Positions 24,577 through 33,330 of a stretch of DNA of 64,000 nt are shown one piece after another. The DNA is from Paenarthrobacter histidinolovorans (GTDB lineage: Bacteria; Actinomycetota; Actinomycetes; Actinomycetales; Micrococcaceae). Positions within the stretch are counted from its first letter, which is position 1. The number at the start of each line of letters is the position of its first letter. Below the pieces are notes generated by a model. The model was not told the DNA's origin. It did not search any database and saw only the letters and a program-made list of their open reading frames with translations. The stretch lies in contig NZ_BMPM01000008.1 in assembly GCF_014647595.1 (NCBI RefSeq), forward strand, positions 28,766 through 92,765. Direction: 5' to 3'. Both the position numbers and the translations under genes were made by a program.

Positions 24577-25419
24577 ATGAAATTACGAGTCATCGCATCG
24601 GCAGTGGCTGCCTTAACCCTGGCCACAGCCCTGAGCGGCTGCGGCGGCAGCACGGAAGCTGCCGGGTCCAAGGTTTCCGCCGATTGCAAGCCGGCTTCGG
24701 AGTTCGGCACCATTAAGGAAGGCAACCTGACCGTCGCCGTCTACGAGGCACCTCCCTATGTCACCTTCAAGGGAAACGAACTGGGCGGTGTTGATGGGGA
24801 CATCCTCATGGGTTTCGCCGAGAAGCAATGTCTTTCCATCACCGCCGTGTCTGCCGCAGCCGCTGCAGTCATTCCAACGGTTCAAGGCGGCCGGGCAGAC
24901 GTGGCAACCGGTGGTTGGTGGCGATCCAAGGCCCGGGCTGACATCCTGGACCTGACCGAACCGATCTACACCGACCAGATGGTGCTGATCTCCAAAGACG
25001 GCCTCAATAAAGTCACGGACCTTAAGGGTAAGAAGGTTGGGACCGTTAACGGCAACGTATGGGTTGACGACGCCAAGAACTACCTCGGGGGCGAACTCCA
25101 GCTATACAAGGCCCCCGTGGACCTGTTCCAGGACCTCAAATCCGGTCGCTTGGACGTAGGTATTGACGGTTTCGGTGAAGCGCATCAAAACAGCAACGGA
25201 CTCAAGGTTGAAGTCTTGGAACCGGACAATGCCATTAAGGCCTCGCTCGAACCCCCGCAGACTTGCTTGCCCGTGACCAAGGGCAACACAGCGTTGGTCA
25301 CAGCTCTGAACGAGTATGTGGATGGCCTGCGTAAGGACGGCAGCCTGGAGAAGATCGTGGTCAAGAACGGCTTTCCCGCATCCTCCATCAACACGGGGGA
25401 CGCGCGCCTGATCGGCTGA
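24577..25419 (+). CDS. Polar amino acid ABC transporter, substrate-binding lipoprotein
   Basis: A 280-residue family-3 solute-binding protein. The signal peptide ends in LSGC, giving a lipidated Cys22. The binding domain starts with GNLTVAVYEAPPYVTFKG and includes VDGDILMGFAEK and DLKGKKVGTVNG, which are typical of this family. The frame is open to 24541, but the ATG at 24577 has GAGGAA upstream and starts directly at the signal peptide. The ligand is probably an amino acid or small polar derivative; the usual Arg-Asp carboxylate clamp cannot be assigned with confidence. Last gene of the operon, followed by a terminator. Confidence 0.93.
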   Translation: MKLRVIASAVAALTLATALSGCGGSTEAAGSKVSADCKPASEFGTIKEGNLTVAVYEAPPYVTFKGNELGGVDGDILMGFAEKQCLSITAVSAAAAAVIPTVQGGRADVATGGWWRSKARADILDLTEPIYTDQMVLISKDGLNKVTDLKGKKVGTVNGNVWVDDAKNYLGGELQLYKAPVDLFQDLKSGRLDVGIDGFGEAHQNSNGLKVEVLEPDNAIKASLEPPQTCLPVTKGNTALVTALNEYVDGLRKDGSLEKIVVKNGFPASSINTGDARLIG

Positions 25420-25456
25420 ACCACAGCTCGGGAGCTGTGCCGTAGGTTCACTGTTT

Positions 25457-25507
25457 CCGCGGCAGCGGTTGAAGGATCCGCACAGGATCCATCAACCACT
25501 GCCGCGG
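25457..25507 (+). terminator. Terminator of the RidA-ABC operon
   Basis: A stem of three perfect blocks (CCGCGGCAG, GGTTGA, GGATCC and complements) with two single-base bulges and a 5-nt loop, followed by TTTTT on the plus strand. A smaller stem CACAGCTC/GAGCTGTG lies at 25422-25439. It separates the operon from the convergent SDR gene. Confidence 0.8.
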
Positions 25508-25519
25508 TTTTTGGGTTCA

Positions 25520-26281
25520 CTAGCGCGGTGCCATCCGGATTGCGCCGTCGAGGCGGATGGTTTCCCCGTTCAGCATGGGATTGTTGATGATGTGAAGGGC
25601 GAGCGCGGCATACTCTGCGGGCTTGCCCATACGGTTGGGATGCGGGACCTGCGCACCCAGCGATGCCTGAAGCTCTGCGGACATCCCTGCCATCATCGGC
25701 GTCTCAAAGGTGCCGGGAGCAATGGACATCACCCGGATGCGGGACTCTGCCAGCTCCCGGGCAGCAGGGAGGGTAAGCCCGGCGATAGCCGCCTTCGACG
25801 CCGCATACGCCGTTTGGCCGATCTGTCCGTCAAACGCTGCAACGGACGCCGTGTTGATGATGACTCCGCGTTCTTCACCGTCCGCGCCGTTTTGCAGCAT
25901 TGCCGCGGCAGCGAGGCGCATGACGTTGACTGTCCCCAGGAGGTTGATCCGGATGACCCGTTCGAAGTCCTGCAGAGGGATGGGGCCTTTGCGTCCCACA
26001 AGGCGTTTGCCCATGACCACCCCGGCACAATTGACCACCATGCTCAGGCCGCCCGCTGCGTCAGCAAGCTCCACAGCCCTCCGGACATCTTCTTCGCTGG
26101 TGACATCGCCAGGAGCAAAGACTGTTCCCCCACCCAGTGCCGTGGCCACGTCATGCCCGTTTGATGCTTCGAGATCGAGCATGATGACCTTGGCGCCGGC
26201 TTCAACGAGCCGGGTGCAGGTGGCAAGGCCGAGTCCCGATGCGCCGCCCGTGACCAGAGCGATTTTTCCCTGGGGTTCCAT
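25520..26281 (-). CDS. Short-chain dehydrogenase, 3-hydroxyacyl-CoA dehydrogenase type II-like
   Basis: A 253-residue classical SDR: cofactor motif TGGASGLGLA with Asp at the end of beta-2 (MLDLEASNG), which favours NAD, then NCAG, and catalytic Ser, Tyr and Lys in TASVAAFDGQIGQTAYAASKAA. The C-terminal VPHPNRMGKPAEYAALALHII resembles the HSD17B10/2-methyl-3-hydroxybutyryl-CoA dehydrogenase group. It lies 50 bp after the acyl-CoA synthetase gene in the same direction, which supports a role on an acyl-CoA intermediate. Confidence 0.87.
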   Translation of the reverse strand: MEPQGKIALVTGGASGLGLATCTRLVEAGAKVIMLDLEASNGHDVATALGGGTVFAPGDVTSEEDVRRAVELADAAGGLSMVVNCAGVVMGKRLVGRKGPIPLQDFERVIRINLLGTVNVMRLAAAAMLQNGADGEERGVIINTASVAAFDGQIGQTAYAASKAAIAGLTLPAARELAESRIRVMSIAPGTFETPMMAGMSAELQASLGAQVPHPNRMGKPAEYAALALHIINNPMLNGETIRLDGAIRMAPR

Positions 26282-26331
26282 TCCTCAAATGCCTCTCGAT
26301 ACGTGCGTTGGCTGCGTGGAGCGGGCCGGGC

Positions 26332-27954
26332 TCACCGGGTGATCTGAACGTAGTCAGGGCGTCGGAGCAGGAAACGCTGGACCTTGCCGCTGGGGGTCTT
26401 CGGCAGTTCCCCCACGAAGTGGATGCGGCGCGGATATGCGTGGGCGCCGTATTGGTTTCTGACCATTTGCTGGAGTGATACCCGCAGCTCATCTGTTCCT
26501 GCGCTCCCATCCGTCAGGACAACAAACGCCTCCACCACTTCACCACGGAGTTCGTCGGGACGTCCCACTACGGCCACCTCTGCGACGTCGGCATGCTGGG
26601 CGATGATTGATTCGATGTCGAAGGGGCCGATCCTGTATCCGGCGGCAAGGATCACGTCATCGTCACGTGAAGCGAAGAAGAAATCGCCGTCGTTATGACG
26701 GCCTACATCGCCGGTGTCGTACCAGCTGCCGTCCGGTGTGAAGCGTTCGCGGGTCTTGTCGGGTGCATCCACATACCCCGTGAACCACATCAAGGGGCTC
26801 TCCTTGACCGAAAGGGTGATGTGCCTGCCGACTGTCCCGGCTACGTAGCCTGGCAGCGCCTGGCCCATGGCGCCCGGCTTGGGCTCCGACAGGAGCACAG
26901 GATGCCAGGCGTTCACAATGACCATTCCGTGCTCGGTCTGCCCGAACTGATCACGGACTGTGCATCCGAGCGCCTCCGGTGCCCACGAGGTGACATCGGG
27001 GGTGAGAGGTTCGCCGGCCGACGAAGCACGTCGAAGTGGAGATTTCAGGCTGGTGCCGTTGGCTTTGAGGCTCCGGTACACCGTGGGAGCGGCTGCGAAG
27101 TTGGTAACACCCAGCTGTTCGATGACCTTCTCCGTGAGCTCCGCAGAGAAACCGGCTTGCAGCAGGATATTGGCCCGCCCGATTGCCAGGGGTCCCACGA
27201 TCCCGAAATAGAGGCCGTAAGCCCAGCCGGGGTCGGCCGCGTTCCAATGAACATCGCTCTCCAGCACGTCCAAGCCGTAATGCATGTAGGAGATGAAAGA
27301 CGCGATGGCACGAGCGGGCACTCCCACGGCTTTGGGTGTCCCGGTGGTGCCGGAGGTGTAGATCTGGATGATGGGCGCTTCTCCACCAACAGCCACGTTC
27401 GGTTCGAACAGCGACTCACCCGAGGCCAGGGCGTCAAAATCCGCGCCGGTCTCCAGAACGTCAATCCCCAGCCCTTCAGCTTTGTGGCGTTGCCCCGGCT
27501 CGGTGATGATGAGCACTGCCTTGGCGTCCCGTGCGCGCATCTCAACAGCTGGGCCGGCAAACGCCGTGAACAGTGGCACATAGACAGCGCCGATACGCCA
27601 GATGGCCAGCAGGGAGATGGGCAGTTCCCTGCGCTTTCCCATAAGGACTGCCACCCTGTCTCCTGCCCGCACTCCCCGGGCGTGCAGGGAAGCGGCAAGG
27701 CGTTTGGATTCATCCTGGAGTTGCCCGTAGCTCAACCGGGTCACGTTGACGTCACTGTCCACCAGAACAAAAGCGGTGTTTTCGGCGGGGTAGCGATCGC
27801 AGAGGACGGAGGCGACGTCCAACAGCGGATCGCTGTAGATCCGCTTCAGTTCGTCAACATGGGCCACAACCTCCGGAATGCTGAGCCATGGCGCATCGGC
27901 TGCCAGGGCTATATCTTCCTCTGTACGTTCCGGCTGATGAGGTTCTCGTTTCAT
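26332..27954 (-). CDS. AMP-binding acyl-CoA synthetase
   Basis: A 540-residue adenylate-forming enzyme of the acetyl-/medium-chain acyl-CoA synthetase group. Core motifs are IYTSGTTGTPKAVGVP (phosphate loop), YDTGDVGRH, and the hinge plus A8 region DDDVILAAGYRIGPFDIE; the catalytic lysine lies in KTPSGKVQR. It would activate a carboxylic acid to acyl-CoA using ATP. The frame opens with a TTG at 27978, but the ATG at 27954 with AAGGGAG upstream is preferred. It forms a pair with the SDR gene and is divergent from a GAF-LuxR regulator. The acid substrate is unknown. Confidence 0.92.
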   Translation of the reverse strand: MKREPHQPERTEEDIALAADAPWLSIPEVVAHVDELKRIYSDPLLDVASVLCDRYPAENTAFVLVDSDVNVTRLSYGQLQDESKRLAASLHARGVRAGDRVAVLMGKRRELPISLLAIWRIGAVYVPLFTAFAGPAVEMRARDAKAVLIITEPGQRHKAEGLGIDVLETGADFDALASGESLFEPNVAVGGEAPIIQIYTSGTTGTPKAVGVPARAIASFISYMHYGLDVLESDVHWNAADPGWAYGLYFGIVGPLAIGRANILLQAGFSAELTEKVIEQLGVTNFAAAPTVYRSLKANGTSLKSPLRRASSAGEPLTPDVTSWAPEALGCTVRDQFGQTEHGMVIVNAWHPVLLSEPKPGAMGQALPGYVAGTVGRHITLSVKESPLMWFTGYVDAPDKTRERFTPDGSWYDTGDVGRHNDGDFFFASRDDDVILAAGYRIGPFDIESIIAQHADVAEVAVVGRPDELRGEVVEAFVVLTDGSAGTDELRVSLQQMVRNQYGAHAYPRRIHFVGELPKTPSGKVQRFLLRRPDYVQITR

Positions 27955-28211
27955 TGCTCGCTCTCCCTTGAGTGACAATCGCAGCTATCGGATTGATTGA
28001 CGTCCGCCGGTGACTCGACGGTGGAATCCGGGGACGCCTCTGCAGTGAAGCTTGCCAACCACTTTCTTGCTGTAACACCCTCCAAAGAGGGGGCGGCCCG
28101 CGAATCCGGGACTCGTCACAGTTGACGCGAGGATTTTGCGGCTCCTACCATCAGACAAGCGCTGGCACATAGGCTTAATGCCTTCCGCGCTTCGCTCAAG
28201 GAGCCAAGACA

Positions 28212-29075
28212 ATGGTGTCAACAGATACAAATAATTCCGACGGCGCGCCCCTGGACCTGAAGACTCCGATGACCCGCGCCTTGAAGCACCTGCTGGCCAC
28301 TACCGGCGTGTCACTCGCCTTCGGGGGACCTGTGACTTCAGATGGTTCGGTCAAGCTCAATTGCTTTGCGGGCCAGACCGTCGGCGCGCTGCCCGGCGTG
28401 GAACTTATGCAGGGTGAAGGACTCGGGGGAAAAGCAGCTGCGGTCCAGAGCGGCATAACTGTCAACGACTATATTGACGCGAGAACAATCACCCACCGTT
28501 ACGATCCCATCATTCGCGCCGAAGGGCTCAGATCTTTGGTGGCAGTCCCTGTGATTGTCAACAGGCAGGTTGTGGGGATGATGTACGGGGCTTTCAGAAC
28601 CTTCGACATCATAGGGGGGCGCATTGAACGCTCGGTGGGGCACGAGGCCCGCGCCCTCGAGCAGTCCCTCGTGGCCCGGTACTTCGCTGCGCCGAGGACG
28701 GCCGGCCACGAACTCGAAGCGGCTCGTTTACGCGAACAGCTGCGCGAAACCCACCGCTCCATCCAGGTCCTGGCCGGTCGGGCGGAAGAGCCTGAAGTGC
28801 GGAAAGCCTTGGATGTCATGGCCGCACGCTTGATGTCAGCTACCTCTGAACCGGGGTCCCGGACCGCCGCTGCCATTGATGCCGGCGTCACCGCCAGGGA
28901 AAAGGAAGTGCTCCAGCTGGCAGGTGCCGGGCTGTCCAATCAGGTCATGGCTGATGTCCTGGGCCTGAGCCTGCACACGATCAAGAGCTACATGAAATCA
29001 GTGATGTCAAAGCTGAATGCCCGTACTCGGCTTGAGGCTGTTGTGGCGGCCAGAACCAACGGGCTGATCCCATAA
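28212..29075 (+). CDS. GAF-domain LuxR family transcriptional regulator
   Basis: A 287-residue regulator. Residues ~20-160 form a GAF-like sensor domain (LSLAFGG-type core, RAEGLRSLVAVPVIVNRQVVG). A helical linker follows, then a LuxR-type HTH at ~225-282 (TAREKEVLQLAGAGLSNQVMADVLGLS, HTIKSYMKSV). AAGGAG lies 7 nt before the ATG. It faces the acyl-CoA synthetase/SDR operon across 257 bp and probably activates it in response to a small molecule sensed by the GAF domain. The intergenic gap shows a few weak GC-rich inverted repeats but no clear operator. Confidence 0.88.
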   Translation: MVSTDTNNSDGAPLDLKTPMTRALKHLLATTGVSLAFGGPVTSDGSVKLNCFAGQTVGALPGVELMQGEGLGGKAAAVQSGITVNDYIDARTITHRYDPIIRAEGLRSLVAVPVIVNRQVVGMMYGAFRTFDIIGGRIERSVGHEARALEQSLVARYFAAPRTAGHELEAARLREQLRETHRSIQVLAGRAEEPEVRKALDVMAARLMSATSEPGSRTAAAIDAGVTAREKEVLQLAGAGLSNQVMADVLGLSLHTIKSYMKSVMSKLNARTRLEAVVAARTNGLIP

Positions 29076-29116
29076 CCGCCACGTAAACCGGGCGCCGCCT
29101 GTGACAGGCTAACGTG

Positions 29117-30358
29117 ATGTGCATGCATGTACAGGGTCCCCGAACTCCGGGGAATGATTCCGCCAATTCGCTGGTCAGCGGCGACGTTCGCAGGCACAAC
29201 CTAAGCCTCGTGGCAAGGTATCTGGTGACGCAGCGGCAAGGCTCGCGGAGCCAAATCGCTGATGGCACGGGGCTGACGCGGGGAGCAGTAACGGCGTTGA
29301 GCAAAGTGTTGATGGACGCGGGGATCGTGCGCGAGGTTCAGCCGGTGGCCGGCGGCGGGATGGGCCGGCCCATCACACTTCTCGAATTGGCAGCGGACGA
29401 CATGGCGCTCCTGGTGCTGCAACTCGATGCGGACCGGGCCATAGCTGTAGTTGCTTCATTGGCCGGCGATATTCTGTTCAGGTTTCAGGAACACCATGGC
29501 CGGCCGATGGGTGATCCGGAAGCTGTTCTGACCATCCTGGCTGGTGTACTGGATCAGGCTTTGACCGCGGCTGCCGGGGCGGGACGGAGGATCGCCGATG
29601 CCACAGTGGTGGTCTTCGCGCCGGTGGCCGGGAAGCCCGCGCAGGTTGTCGCGGACACCGATCTCGGCTGGGGCATGGTGGATGTGCTCGGTCAGCTGCG
29701 GAAGCGGGTACCTGCGCTGCCGGAGACTGCCCGGTTGTGCTCGGATGTGGACGTGGCAGCCGTGGCCGAATACAACCGGCTCCGCGAGGTACGGGACATG
29801 CTGTATTTGAAGAGCAACTCGGGGGTGGGCGGCTCCATTGTGGCGGATGGTCGGCTGCTGGAGGGAACCCATGGATTTGCCGGCGCGTTTGGACATATTC
29901 CTGTGGACCATGACGGCCCTGAATGTCCCTGCGGGCAGCGGGGCTGCCTGAATATGGTGGCGGGCCCGGATGTCATTCTGACGGCGGCCGGGTTGGGCAA
30001 GGAGCTCGATGAGGAGGGACTTAGCCGTGCCCTGGCGGAACTGGTGGCACGGATTGAGCGCGGTGAGGAGCATGCCACGGCCGCCTGGGGCTGGGCCGCG
30101 GTGTGGATTGCCAGGACGCTGCATATCCTCACAATGTCGCTCGACCCGGAGATCGTAATGCTGGGCGGGTATTGGGCTGCCTTGGTTGCTCCGGTGCGGG
30201 AGGCCTTCGAAGCGAATCGGCCCTATATTGCCCGGCAGCCAGGCTATGGTCCGGAAATTGTAGCGGGCCAGTTGGGCGACGACGCGGCGCTCCTGGGAGC
30301 CATCTGGGCCGCTCGGGACACGTTGTTGGGGGATCCCTTGGCGTTGAACATAGTTTAA
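29117..30358 (+). CDS. ROK family transcriptional regulator
   Basis: A 413-residue ROK repressor. The winged HTH at residues ~22-80 (DVRRHNLSLVARYLVT, GLTRGAVTALSKVLMDAG) is joined to a sugar-kinase-like fold with the ROK cysteine motif CPCGQRGCLN and VGGSIVADGRL. Start codons GTG 29114, ATG 29117 and ATG 29123 all compete; ATG 29117 has ACAGG 8 nt upstream. It is followed by an MFS transporter, an esterase and a GH3 enzyme in the same direction and most likely controls them in response to a sugar. Confidence 0.9.
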   Translation: MCMHVQGPRTPGNDSANSLVSGDVRRHNLSLVARYLVTQRQGSRSQIADGTGLTRGAVTALSKVLMDAGIVREVQPVAGGGMGRPITLLELAADDMALLVLQLDADRAIAVVASLAGDILFRFQEHHGRPMGDPEAVLTILAGVLDQALTAAAGAGRRIADATVVVFAPVAGKPAQVVADTDLGWGMVDVLGQLRKRVPALPETARLCSDVDVAAVAEYNRLREVRDMLYLKSNSGVGGSIVADGRLLEGTHGFAGAFGHIPVDHDGPECPCGQRGCLNMVAGPDVILTAAGLGKELDEEGLSRALAELVARIERGEEHATAAWGWAAVWIARTLHILTMSLDPEIVMLGGYWAALVAPVREAFEANRPYIARQPGYGPEIVAGQLGDDAALLGAIWAARDTLLGDPLALNIV

Positions 30359-30361
30359 CCC

Positions 30362-30390
30362 TTGAATTAAGTGTGGAACCGGCGCATACT
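30362..30390 (+). promoter_or_regulatory. Predicted promoter of the MFS-esterase-GH3 operon
   Basis: TTGAAT (30362-30367), a 17-bp spacer and CATACT (30385-30390) form a plausible housekeeping promoter just after the ROK stop codon. The AT-rich TTAACCCTTGAATTAAG around the -35 box is weakly symmetric and could be the ROK operator. Confidence 0.4.
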
Positions 30391-30459
30391 CGTTGAAGGC
30401 ACTCGCCGTCGTTGACGAGCCCCTTCGCCCACGTCCTTGCTTTCTCAATGAGGAGAGTC

Positions 30460-31737
30460 GTGTCCACACCTGCATCCAAAACCGGTTCCCCGACGCCCTC
30501 CGTGGCCTCGGGAACGTCACCCACACCAGCGCGGCGCGGACTGCTGCCGTCCCTGGCTTTCACCTCCATGGTGCTGTTTGCCACGTATGCCGGGCTGACA
30601 GCGGTGTTGCTGCCCAACCAGGTGGCCGGCATTGACGAGGCAAACAAGATCGCCAACTTTGCCGCCGTCTCCACCGTCTCTTTCATCTTCACCTTGTTCG
30701 CCCAGCCGATAGTCGGCGCTTTCAGTGACCGCACGCGCAGCAGGCTCGGCCGACGCGCACCGTGGATGCTCATGGGCGCGGCAGGTGGTGCGATCTTCCT
30801 GATGGGCCTAGGCAGCCTGGACTCGATCCTCTGGATCACGGTCTTCTGGGTGATCATCCAGGTTTCCCTGAATGCTCTCCAAGGACCCCTCACAGCGATC
30901 GTTCCGGACCGCTTTCCCCGCGAACGCCGTGGCGTGGCTTCTGCCATGGTGGGGGTCGGGACCATGGCGGGGTCGACAGCAGGCGTCCTAGTGGCGGGCA
31001 ACCTGGCCAAAGACGCGGGCACTGGCTATACCGTCTTCGGAACCGCCATCCTTGTGACCGCGCTGCTCTTCGTCCTTCTCAACCGCGATTTCCCGAGTAC
31101 CGGCGCGCCGAGAACGCCGTTCAGCTGGAAACAGTTCTTTGCAGGATTCTGGATCAGCCCCCGCAAGCACCCGGACTTTGCCTGGGCGTTTGCCGCCCGG
31201 TTCTTCTTCATCCTCGGCTACTTCCTGGTCTTCACCTTCCAGCTCTACATTCTCACCGACTTCATCGGCCTGAGCCTGACGGACGCCAACGGAGCCATTG
31301 GCCTGCTCAGCCTCGCCGGACTGGGCTCCACCCTCCTTGCAGTGACGCTGGGCGGATGGTGGAGTGACAAAATCGGCAGGCGCAAGGTGTTCATCTATGT
31401 GGCAGCAGCCTTCATGGTGGTGGGACTCTCCTTCCCGATTCTCATGCCGAACATGACCGGCATGATCATCATGGGCATCATCAACGGGATCGGCTTTGGC
31501 CTCTATATGGCGTGCGACACGGCCCTCATGACCGAAGTTCTGCCTGGCGGCGGCAAGGCCGCCGGCAAGGACCTGGGCATCCTCAACATCGCAAACAACA
31601 TCCCCCAGGCCCTGAGTCCCATAGTGGCCGGAGTGCTCATCACCTCAGTCGGCGGCTATCCCGCGCTCTTCATCTTTGCCATGGTCTCTGTGGCCATCGC
31701 CGGCCTTGTACTCATCCCCATCAGAACCGTTCGCTAG
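30460..31737 (+). CDS. MFS sugar transporter
   Basis: A 425-residue major facilitator protein with about 12 spans. The loop 2/3 motif reads GAFSDRTRSRLGRRAPWMLMG, typical of sugar:cation symporters related to the GPH/sucrose transporter groups, and the matching loop 8/9 motif is GGWWSDKIGRRKVF. The frame is open to 30412, but the GTG at 30460 with AGGAG just upstream is preferred; its spacing is short at 4 nt. Being in an operon with an esterase and a GH3 glycosidase suggests uptake of a plant-derived oligosaccharide or glycoside. Confidence 0.88.
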   Translation: MSTPASKTGSPTPSVASGTSPTPARRGLLPSLAFTSMVLFATYAGLTAVLLPNQVAGIDEANKIANFAAVSTVSFIFTLFAQPIVGAFSDRTRSRLGRRAPWMLMGAAGGAIFLMGLGSLDSILWITVFWVIIQVSLNALQGPLTAIVPDRFPRERRGVASAMVGVGTMAGSTAGVLVAGNLAKDAGTGYTVFGTAILVTALLFVLLNRDFPSTGAPRTPFSWKQFFAGFWISPRKHPDFAWAFAARFFFILGYFLVFTFQLYILTDFIGLSLTDANGAIGLLSLAGLGSTLLAVTLGGWWSDKIGRRKVFIYVAAAFMVVGLSFPILMPNMTGMIIMGIINGIGFGLYMACDTALMTEVLPGGGKAAGKDLGILNIANNIPQALSPIVAGVLITSVGGYPALFIFAMVSVAIAGLVLIPIRTVR

Positions 31738-31748
31738 GAATCCGTTCA

Positions 31749-33254
31749 ATGACCCACCCACCGATTTCCCCAGACTTTGTTGACGTTACGACGGCGGCAG
31801 GCACCGTCCGCGGCCGCCGTCGGGATGGCTCTGCAGCCTTCCTCGGCATACCTTTTGCCGAACCGCCCGTGGGCGAATTGCGTTTCGCCGCACCGGTGCC
31901 GCACCGGCCGTGGGACGGTGTGCGGGACGCCACGGAGTTCGGCGCCACGCCGCAGCGGATCGGCCTTGCCGAAGTCACCATCATTCCCGAACCGTCCATT
32001 GCCGGAGATTCCACTCTCAACCTGAACGTCTTCACACCTGGTCCTGCCCTGTCAGCGGACCGCGGCCTCCCCGTCCTGGTGTGGATCCACGGCGGGGGTT
32101 ACCTGGCCGGCTCGCCCGCCAGCCCTTGGTACGACGGCGCCGCTTTCAACCGCGACGGCGTCGTGACCGTCAGCATCTCGTACCGCCTGGGCTTTGACGG
32201 ATTCGGCTGGATCGCCGATGCACCCCATAACCGGGGCGTACTGGACTGGATCCTTGCTCTTGAATGGGTGCAGGAGAACATTGCCGCCTTCGGGGGAGAT
32301 CCATCGCGCGTGACCGTTGCCGGCCAGTCCGCTGGAGGGGGAGCTGCACTGACCTTGCTCACAGTTCCCCGCGCTCAGGACTTGTTTGAACGGATCATCT
32401 CCCTCTCCGGCGTTCCCACCGAAATGACGTTGGAGCAGGCGGTGGAGGCTGGCCGCCGCCTGGCTTGGCTCGGCGGTGTCGAGTCCACCAGGAAGTCCCT
32501 CACCGCACTGTCCGAACAGCGGGTGCTGGAACTTCAGACGCAGCTCTCTCCGTTGGGAGGACCACCGGAAGAGGACCCCGTTCGGGGCATAGCAAGCTTG
32601 CTGAAGGAGGGCCTGGCATTCGGGCCCTATGTTGACGGGCGCCTGATCCCGCGGGCAACCGTGGACGCTATCCGCGCGGGCCAAGGTTCGGCCAAAGCGC
32701 TGATGCTCGGCGCCACTGACCACGAGTTCACCATGATGCTCGCTGGTTCCCGTCACCGCTTGCCGGACGTGCCGGATCCGGCCTTGCTGACCCGGGTAGG
32801 GGCTTCCATGGAAGCAGCCGGGAGGTACACCGCGGACCATCCTGGCCTGGACAGTGCGCAGTTGCTGGGCCAGTTCGTGACGGATTCCATGTTCAGGGCA
32901 CCTGCGCTCCGTGTGGCCGAAGCAAGGGCCGGTTCCACCGCCCCCACCTGGCTCTACCGCTTCGCATGGCGGTCTCCCGTTACGGGGGAGGCGGGCCACT
33001 GCCTTGATGTGCCGTTCTTCTTTGACATGACCGACGCCGAACGGGTCACCGCTGTTGCGGGAGCGGAGCCTCCGGCAACTTTGGCCGGCGACGTGCACGG
33101 GGCCGCCGTTGCCTTCGTCAGGACCGGCCAGCCCGGCTGGACGCCCTGGGACGCCGGAGATCACCAGATCCGTGTGTTTGACCTGCCGAGCGTCGATATT
33201 CGGGACGGCTACGAAGACGTCCGGTCCCTTCAGACCGTCCCGGCAGCCCGGTAG
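31749..33254 (+). CDS. Type B carboxylesterase / para-nitrobenzyl esterase family
   Basis: A 501-residue alpha/beta-hydrolase. The N-terminal FLGIPFAEPPVGELRF, the oxyanion loop VWIHGGGY and the nucleophile elbow GQSAGGG (Ser194) define the carboxylesterase family. The acid and His are expected in the C-terminal half (AWRSPVTGEAGHCLDVPFFF includes a suitable His). No signal peptide is visible, so it is probably cytoplasmic and acts after uptake. The stop codon of the MFS gene is 11 bp upstream. It may remove acetyl or aromatic acyl groups from imported sugars. Confidence 0.9.
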   Translation: MTHPPISPDFVDVTTAAGTVRGRRRDGSAAFLGIPFAEPPVGELRFAAPVPHRPWDGVRDATEFGATPQRIGLAEVTIIPEPSIAGDSTLNLNVFTPGPALSADRGLPVLVWIHGGGYLAGSPASPWYDGAAFNRDGVVTVSISYRLGFDGFGWIADAPHNRGVLDWILALEWVQENIAAFGGDPSRVTVAGQSAGGGAALTLLTVPRAQDLFERIISLSGVPTEMTLEQAVEAGRRLAWLGGVESTRKSLTALSEQRVLELQTQLSPLGGPPEEDPVRGIASLLKEGLAFGPYVDGRLIPRATVDAIRAGQGSAKALMLGATDHEFTMMLAGSRHRLPDVPDPALLTRVGASMEAAGRYTADHPGLDSAQLLGQFVTDSMFRAPALRVAEARAGSTAPTWLYRFAWRSPVTGEAGHCLDVPFFFDMTDAERVTAVAGAEPPATLAGDVHGAAVAFVRTGQPGWTPWDAGDHQIRVFDLPSVDIRDGYEDVRSLQTVPAAR

Positions 33255-33330
33255 ACCGCCGTCGACCCTTTCCAGGCAGCCGGGTTCAACCCGCCGCCTG
33301 CTGCACGCATCACCCAAGGAGAGAAACCTC

